From positions 1 to 7,003 of the forward strand of contig JAGVCY010000242.1 of the NCBI GenBank assembly GCA_020058965.1: a stretch of 7,003 bases of DNA, given 5' to 3'. The position numbers were made by a program, and so were the translations under genes. Position 1 is the first letter of the stretch; every line of letters starts with the position of its first letter. Origin of the DNA: Candidatus Omnitrophota bacterium (GTDB lineage: Bacteria > Omnitrophota > Gorgyraeia > 2-02-FULL-51-18 > JAGOUK01). The notes beneath the pieces are model-generated. The model was not told the origin of the DNA and did no database searches. It worked only from the letters and a program-made list of their open reading frames with translations. This document shows positions 4,801 through 7,003 of this stretch, piece after piece.

Positions 4801-7003
4801 CATCGACGCGGTTCGGGTGAGCGTGAACGGCGCTGCGTTGATCGACTTCGGCGATTATCTCGCGAGGCCGGACACGACCGAGGAAACGGCGGTCGTTTTG
4901 GCGGACAGGGAGCATCTTTTAGACGGAGGGGACTTGTGGCCTTACATCACACGGGAGAGCTCTTCCAATGTCTTCACGGGCGTTAGAGCCAATCCCTTGG
5001 ACCCGGAGGCAAAATTGCATTTTGATTCCTCCGCCTTCGCCAATCCCAGCAATTTAAAATCGACCGGCGTTTTGATCATTATGCCGGAATTTTTTGCCGG
5101 GTCGGACACGTTTTTTCACATTCGGATCAAGGCCGAGGGCGCGGCTGTCGGTCCGATCGGGTTTGGCGTGGACCCTTGGCTGCCGAACACGCAGCCCCTT
5201 AACGCGGGCCCGTCCTACGCCGACTTCACCGTCTCGACGCTCGCGCCCGGATACGGAAAGCTAAGCGCGCATCAATTATTGCTGACATTCGGCCAGCCCA
5301 TCGACTCAGCCAATCCCTGGACCCTATCAGTCGCCGACTTAATGGGTTATCAAATCCGCCGCGAGGACCCCAATGAAGCCGGCAAGTATATTTTATTGAC
5401 CTCCAAGCAAATGCTCGGGATATCTTCCTTGCCCGCGCTTCAGGCATATTCCGAACGGCTCGACGCTTCCGCTGTCATCCAAAGTTTTAATTTCCAACAG
5501 GAGGCCGCCCGTCTGCCGATCGAAGTCAGGTACGACGCGCTGATGAATCCGGTCGAAGGGCTTTTTGCCGACGGGGCAAGGGTTCGGTACGCGGCCGGCA
5601 AGGTTGCGTCACTCGCAGACGCGGGAGGGCAGGAGACTTTATATGTTTACGAGGACGGTAAACTCACGGAAGTCCGTGTTCAGGATCCCGCCAAACCCGG
5701 CGAGGGAACGATCGCCCAATATGCATATGGGAAGATACGCACGATCACAACAAGTTTGGGTGAGACGATTTATCGCTACAGCTACGCATTTGAAGGCGAC
5801 GCGGAAACCACCATCGTTGAGGACGCCAAAACGGGTGAAGTGCGCCATTATGTCAACGGCAAGCTCATCCGGCTGCGGACGCGTGAAGGTTTGTTGACTG
5901 AATATTTTTATTTGACCGATCGGCTCGCGCGCTCGGTCGTTACCTGGCAGAGCCGCACGCTGCACGAGTTCCGATATTCGTATGAGGCCGAAATGACCGC
6001 CGTCACCGACGAAGCCGGTCTAGTCAAAATATTCGGGGCCGATTCCGAGCTTAAGACCATCCGCACACCCGAAGGCCTCACTTACCAAGTCGCGCGCCTG
6101 CGCGACGAAGACGGTCAAGCGGTGGAGGAGGAATCCCTCCAGTCCGCCCAAACCCTAGACGGCCTCACGCTTTTTTACAAAGAAGACACCGTCCAAAAAA
6201 TCATTCTCAAAGACGGCACGGAGATCGATGTTTCGGAAGCGGATCCGGACTTGTACGAAAAAATCGTGCTTGAGTCAGGCCGAGTCAAAGAGGTGATCCA
6301 TAAGACCGGCGAGATCGCGAGTTATCGGTACGATTCACGCGGCGCGCTTGAATTTGTTGATGTTGAAAAATCCGGCGAATGGCGCCGGTACACGCCTGAG
6401 GGCGAGCTCGTGCGCATGAAGGATGCGGCGGGTGTTGTTTGGCAATACGGATACACGCGAGATGATCTGGGCCGGGTTCTGGATGTGCGGGTCGTGCGGG
6501 AAACACCCAAACTCATTGGAGGCGTTTATGCGCCGGACCGGATGCTGGCGCAAACGCCGGATGAATACGGCGCTGAGTCGGCGGGCTTTTCGGACGGCTG
6601 GAACGCCTCGATCTTTTTGAACGACGAAGCGGTCGGAAATTTCAATTACAACTACTGGAACCCCCGTGCCGCTTGGATGGGCCGCGGAGTTGACGCGGCG
6701 ATCGTGAGTGCGGCCGGAGAAGTCATAAAAAGCGATTTGTTCGATGTGTATGGCAACGCGGGGGATCGGGCTCGGCTCGTGGACTTTTTGGAAGGCTCAC
6801 CCGACGGGTCGTTTCTTATTATGGCCGTGGGGGACGAGGGGTCTGGCGGCTTGGGAGAAAGTTTTTATCAGGCGATGGAAAAATTCGGCAGCGCCAAGGT
6901 TCGGTCTTTAGGTTTTCGCAAGAGCTTCGCGTTCATCGGCCGGAAGGACTCTGCGATCGGTACGGCGATCGAGGACTTAAAAGAAGTCGGCCAGGGTTAC
7001 GCG
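1883..7003 (+). CDS. Giant secreted beta-helix / YD-repeat / ILEI-domain protein (3' end outside window)
   Basis: One frame stays open for 1707 codons to the window edge, so the gene is complete at the 5' end only. The signal peptide has an unusually long basic n-region (residues 1-33), a hydrophobic core (about 34-45) and an 'AIA' cleavage site after residue 51, so the product is Sec-exported. The mature part starts with a helical Q/N-rich segment (about 54-110). It then has 'PDG' turns (131-186), a right-handed parallel beta-helix (about 226-467), divergent YD-like repeats (about 490-1003), an unrecognised inserted domain (about 1014-1158), more YD-like repeats (about 1213-1540) and an ILEI/FAM3-like domain (about 1570-1707). 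The seen part of the mature chain has a single cysteine (C429), as fits an extracellular beta-rich protein. ATG 1883 is the only ATG before the signal core, but it lacks a clear Shine-Dalgarno. A CTG at 1976 would give a conventional short signal peptide. Likely role is cell-surface attachment or glycan interaction; this is inference, and no catalytic site was recognised. YD-type shells can also end in toxins, but the C-terminus is not visible. Confidence 0.88.
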   Translation, partial: MNKKLNPTSSKGPLQRAGLRTLRPCQLRKVFLKVVAGTVAVSFFWTQNAIALDPRDLIAKAKVAFLEDELNRPGGGGLAPEQLLQAENNQALAVQNQNAIQDLAQTQFSIKTEAGDILRYAGQTLTEIERPDGTFLKNITLGPDGLIQDADIKMPDGSFFIIDDGKTLVSEGPDGTQYFYEADGKLDHSVTPNHVPTVVSTELDAQGRIKTEVLSDNTRIHRVWADGSLQSAINGASASDTVLVEAGTFSGSFTLKSGVSLKGRDARTSIITNGFKTKQNALTTLGGNAIENLTITGGGNWDWGQSSSAVAVRGDNVRIRGNIITGNKNYGVFIETDGSVLVEMNLFDKNALAVQLPKDGTLIRNNTFVSNGIGVNVLMGKAPTIERNIFEGQTFQSVYEYSNAGPVKGAVRDNLFWNNAEKGGAYGSCLPLSVSSLSEGNVKTSPMFQNKSAGNYNPLASSAAGLGSVVDVSRAELLSFLSSDPKPSFITTYTRSGANVVEENLLQKSVYDTAGKILESRSNLSGQTFYFTDGVLSSAARRDGSVITVTQSSLGDDAGLEVRPDSTDSSLSRLVYRTDRTLRSIEMSSGELIEFDGSGRLLRIAGAGASSGAEVLFGIFGNGAGIAVTSLDIRTEYDAAGKISRVVRDGIGYRFGADGRVNGVENSDGSVIEIGSLGVGGSVLDARVVLADGTKRFYENGSLAREERADGTMTIFSNGLPVTSTAADGRVYGYEPITDAAGHPAIKSVLKSFKSSKGHTVTVENGHPVRIETSSGWAATNLVFGESGLLLEADMTKTDSSTVTIARVENGDLKTLTLEDGSVLEYAAGLLVKVTHPQDTWSYSYTKDTRGTVTGFSVTDAESTRTYDISGTLKHVLTADYQVFYLNNTIQKITYKGIEILNPVLSSSGSLISGVIIAPDKTRYEIVNGIKLPKIIRANGTEITYQNGLVSQVKTAEGKVVDYTYTINPFNRNIDAVRVSVNGAALIDFGDYLARPDTTEETAVVLADREHLLDGGDLWPYITRESSSNVFTGVRANPLDPEAKLHFDSSAFANPSNLKSTGVLIIMPEFFAGSDTFFHIRIKAEGAAVGPIGFGVDPWLPNTQPLNAGPSYADFTVSTLAPGYGKLSAHQLLLTFGQPIDSANPWTLSVADLMGYQIRREDPNEAGKYILLTSKQMLGISSLPALQAYSERLDASAVIQSFNFQQEAARLPIEVRYDALMNPVEGLFADGARVRYAAGKVASLADAGGQETLYVYEDGKLTEVRVQDPAKPGEGTIAQYAYGKIRTITTSLGETIYRYSYAFEGDAETTIVEDAKTGEVRHYVNGKLIRLRTREGLLTEYFYLTDRLARSVVTWQSRTLHEFRYSYEAEMTAVTDEAGLVKIFGADSELKTIRTPEGLTYQVARLRDEDGQAVEEESLQSAQTLDGLTLFYKEDTVQKIILKDGTEIDVSEADPDLYEKIVLESGRVKEVIHKTGEIASYRYDSRGALEFVDVEKSGEWRRYTPEGELVRMKDAAGVVWQYGYTRDDLGRVLDVRVVRETPKLIGGVYAPDRMLAQTPDEYGAESAGFSDGWNASIFLNDEAVGNFNYNYWNPRAAWMGRGVDAAIVSAAGEVIKSDLFDVYGNAGDRARLVDFLEGSPDGSFLIMAVGDEGSGGLGESFYQAMEKFGSAKVRSLGFRKSFAFIGRKDSAIGTAIEDLKEVGQGYA
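1914..1939 (+). terminator. Strong GC-rich hairpin, terminator- or attenuator-like, inside the start of the giant gene
   Basis: AAGGCCCGCTC (1914-1924) and GAGCGGGCCTT (1929-1939) form a perfect 11-bp stem with a 4-nt CAAC loop. It is preceded by an A-run and followed only by a poor T-tract (TTCGCACTTT) on the + strand. On the opposite strand the stem is followed by TTTT counting the last two stem bases. The hairpin looks like an intrinsic terminator for the upstream signalling operon, but it covers codons 11-19 of the giant gene if that gene starts at 1883. It could be a weak terminator, an attenuator, or a sign that the true start lies further down. Confidence 0.5.
2273..2439 (+). repeat. 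Array of 'PDG' beta-turn repeats in the giant protein
   Basis: The triplet PDG occurs at residues 131-133, 143-145, 155-157 and 173-175, with further DG pairs at 164-165 and 183-184. The DNA shows this as CCCGAYGG at 2273, 2309, 2345 and 2399, that is at spacings of 36, 36 and 54 nt. The pattern suggests short beta-hairpins joined by Asp-Gly turns, related in style to the YD-like repeats further on. It lies between the helical N-terminal segment and the beta-helix. Confidence 0.55.
2558..3283 (+). other. Domain: right-handed parallel beta-helix (pectin-lyase-like fold)
   Basis: Residues about 226-467 read as a typical single-stranded beta-helix. The opening 'SLQSAINGA..DTVLVEAGTF' matches the start of DUF1565/NosD-like domains. 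Then comes 'SLKGRD', followed by rungs of about 22-25 residues with the N-ladder pattern: 'IENLTITGG', 'VRIRGNIITGNKNYGV', 'VLVEMNLFDKNALAV', 'TLIRNNTFVSNGIGV', 'PTIERNIFEG' and 'GAVRDNLFWNNA'. It closes with the usual 'SPMF....NY.PLASSAAGLGS' tail. Such folds often bind or cleave polysaccharides. No lyase or hydrolase catalytic residues could be assigned here, so a structural or glycan-binding role is as likely. Confidence 0.82.
3350..4891 (+). repeat. Domain: divergent YD/RHS-like repeat region A
   Basis: Residues about 490-1003 consist of short beta-strand units of about 18-25 residues with YD and DG turns. Examples are 'SVYDTAGKILESRS', 'RRDGSVITV', 'TEYDAAGKISRVVRDG', 'YRFGADGRVNGVENSDGSV' and 'LEDGSVLEYAAGLLVKV'. 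They resemble the YD repeats of RHS and teneurin proteins, which wrap into a hollow beta-cage, but are more degenerate. No RHS core protease motif is seen. Confidence 0.7.
4922..5356 (+). other. Domain: unrecognised insert interrupting the YD-like repeats
   Basis: Residues about 1014-1158 lose the YD/DG rhythm and instead look like a compact, aromatic-rich beta domain. Strands include 'TGVLIIMPEFF', 'TFFHIRIKAEG', 'IGFGVDPWLP', 'YADFTVSTLA' and 'HQLLLTFGQP'. I do not recognise the family. The pattern would fit a jelly-roll-like, carbohydrate-binding type module, but that is a guess from strand composition. A linker (about 1159-1212) with a helical part ('LPALQAYSERLD') returns to the YD-like region. 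Confidence 0.5.
5519..6502 (+). repeat. Domain: divergent YD/RHS-like repeat region B
   Basis: Residues about 1213-1540 resume the repeat style: 'VRYDALMNPVEGLFADG', 'YVYEDGKLTEVRV', 'YRYSYAFEGD', 'HYVNGKLIRLRTREG', 'YFYLTDRLARSVV', 'FRYSYEAEMTAV', 'YRYDSRGALEFVD' and 'WQYGYTRDDLGRVLDV'. This half looks closer to classical YD repeats than region A. It leads directly, through a linker of about 30 residues, into the ILEI-like domain. Confidence 0.72.
6590..7003 (+). other. Domain: ILEI/FAM3 (PANDER)-like domain
   Basis: Residues about 1570-1707 match the ILEI fold known from FAM3 cytokine-like proteins, CEMIP, TMEM2 and POMGNT1. A first strand 'ASIFLNDEAV' is followed by 'MGRGVDAAIVSAAGEVI' (family pattern GRGhNhhhhd..G.hh). 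Then come 'LFDVYG', 'LVDFLEGSPDGSFLIMAVGDEG' (family: F....P.GthhhhAs.Dd), 'FYQAMEKFGSAKVRSLGFR' (family: h..hGS.....h.fR) and 'KSFAFIGRKD' (family: dSWhFhGhKG). All segments occur in order with normal spacing. The cysteines of the vertebrate FAM3 proteins are absent. In eukaryotic relatives the domain mediates binding, including to carbohydrate; the bacterial role is unknown. The domain may end near residue 1700, so a further C-terminal part probably lies outside the window. Confidence 0.85.

Noticed and set aside
2085..6620. Numerous 60-110 codon frames on both strands
   Set aside because: All lie within the continuous giant frame, which has coherent domains throughout. The short frames show no domain features.
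1883..7003. Classical RHS polymorphic toxin
   Set aside because: The YD-like repeats are degenerate, no RHS core or autoprotease motif is seen, and the visible end is an ILEI-like domain. A toxin tip outside the window cannot be excluded, but nothing here supports it.

Overview
The window comes from a bacterium with cyclic-di-GMP signalling and Sec-exported giant surface proteins, so it is most likely Gram-negative. Base composition is moderately GC-rich by eye. The combination of stand-alone receivers, GAF-HD-GYP proteins and very long 'DG'-rich YD-type exported proteins resembles uncultured lineages such as Omnitrophota. That placement is an inference from style, with no marker gene to support it. 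All recognisable genes are on the + strand.

Region 1 (1-1754) is a tight signalling operon. It holds the 3' end of a receiver-domain gene (stop at 144), a 126-residue single-domain response regulator (131-511, overlapping the first by 14 nt), and a GAF-HD-GYP protein (516-1754, GTG start 4 nt after the previous stop). The logic is phosphorelay input via CheY-like receivers and c-di-GMP hydrolysis by the HD-GYP domain.

Region 2 (1755-1882) is a 128-bp intergenic stretch with a weak promoter-like pair and a 7-bp hairpin that ends 3 nt before the next ATG. A second hairpin, GC-rich with 11 perfect base pairs and terminator-like, lies just inside the next coding frame (1914-1939).

Region 3 (1883 to the window end, 7003) is one uninterrupted frame of 1707 codons, open at the right edge. 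It encodes a giant secreted protein. In order, it has a Sec signal peptide (cleavage after residue 51), a helical Q/N-rich stretch, a short array of 'PDG' turns spaced about 12 residues apart, a right-handed parallel beta-helix (about 226-467), a divergent YD/RHS-like repeat region (about 490-1003), an unrecognised inserted domain (about 1014-1158), a second YD-like region (about 1213-1540), and a clear ILEI/FAM3-type domain (about 1570-1707). The ILEI domain was first known from animal secreted proteins (FAM3/PANDER, CEMIP, TMEM2). A parallel beta-helix and an ILEI domain in one bacterial polypeptide with YD repeats is the most interesting content of the window.

How the two parts work together is not shown by the sequence. 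One plausible reading is that c-di-GMP turnover controls production or display of the giant surface protein, as is common for large adhesins, but the terminator-like hairpin between them could equally mark them as separate transcription units.
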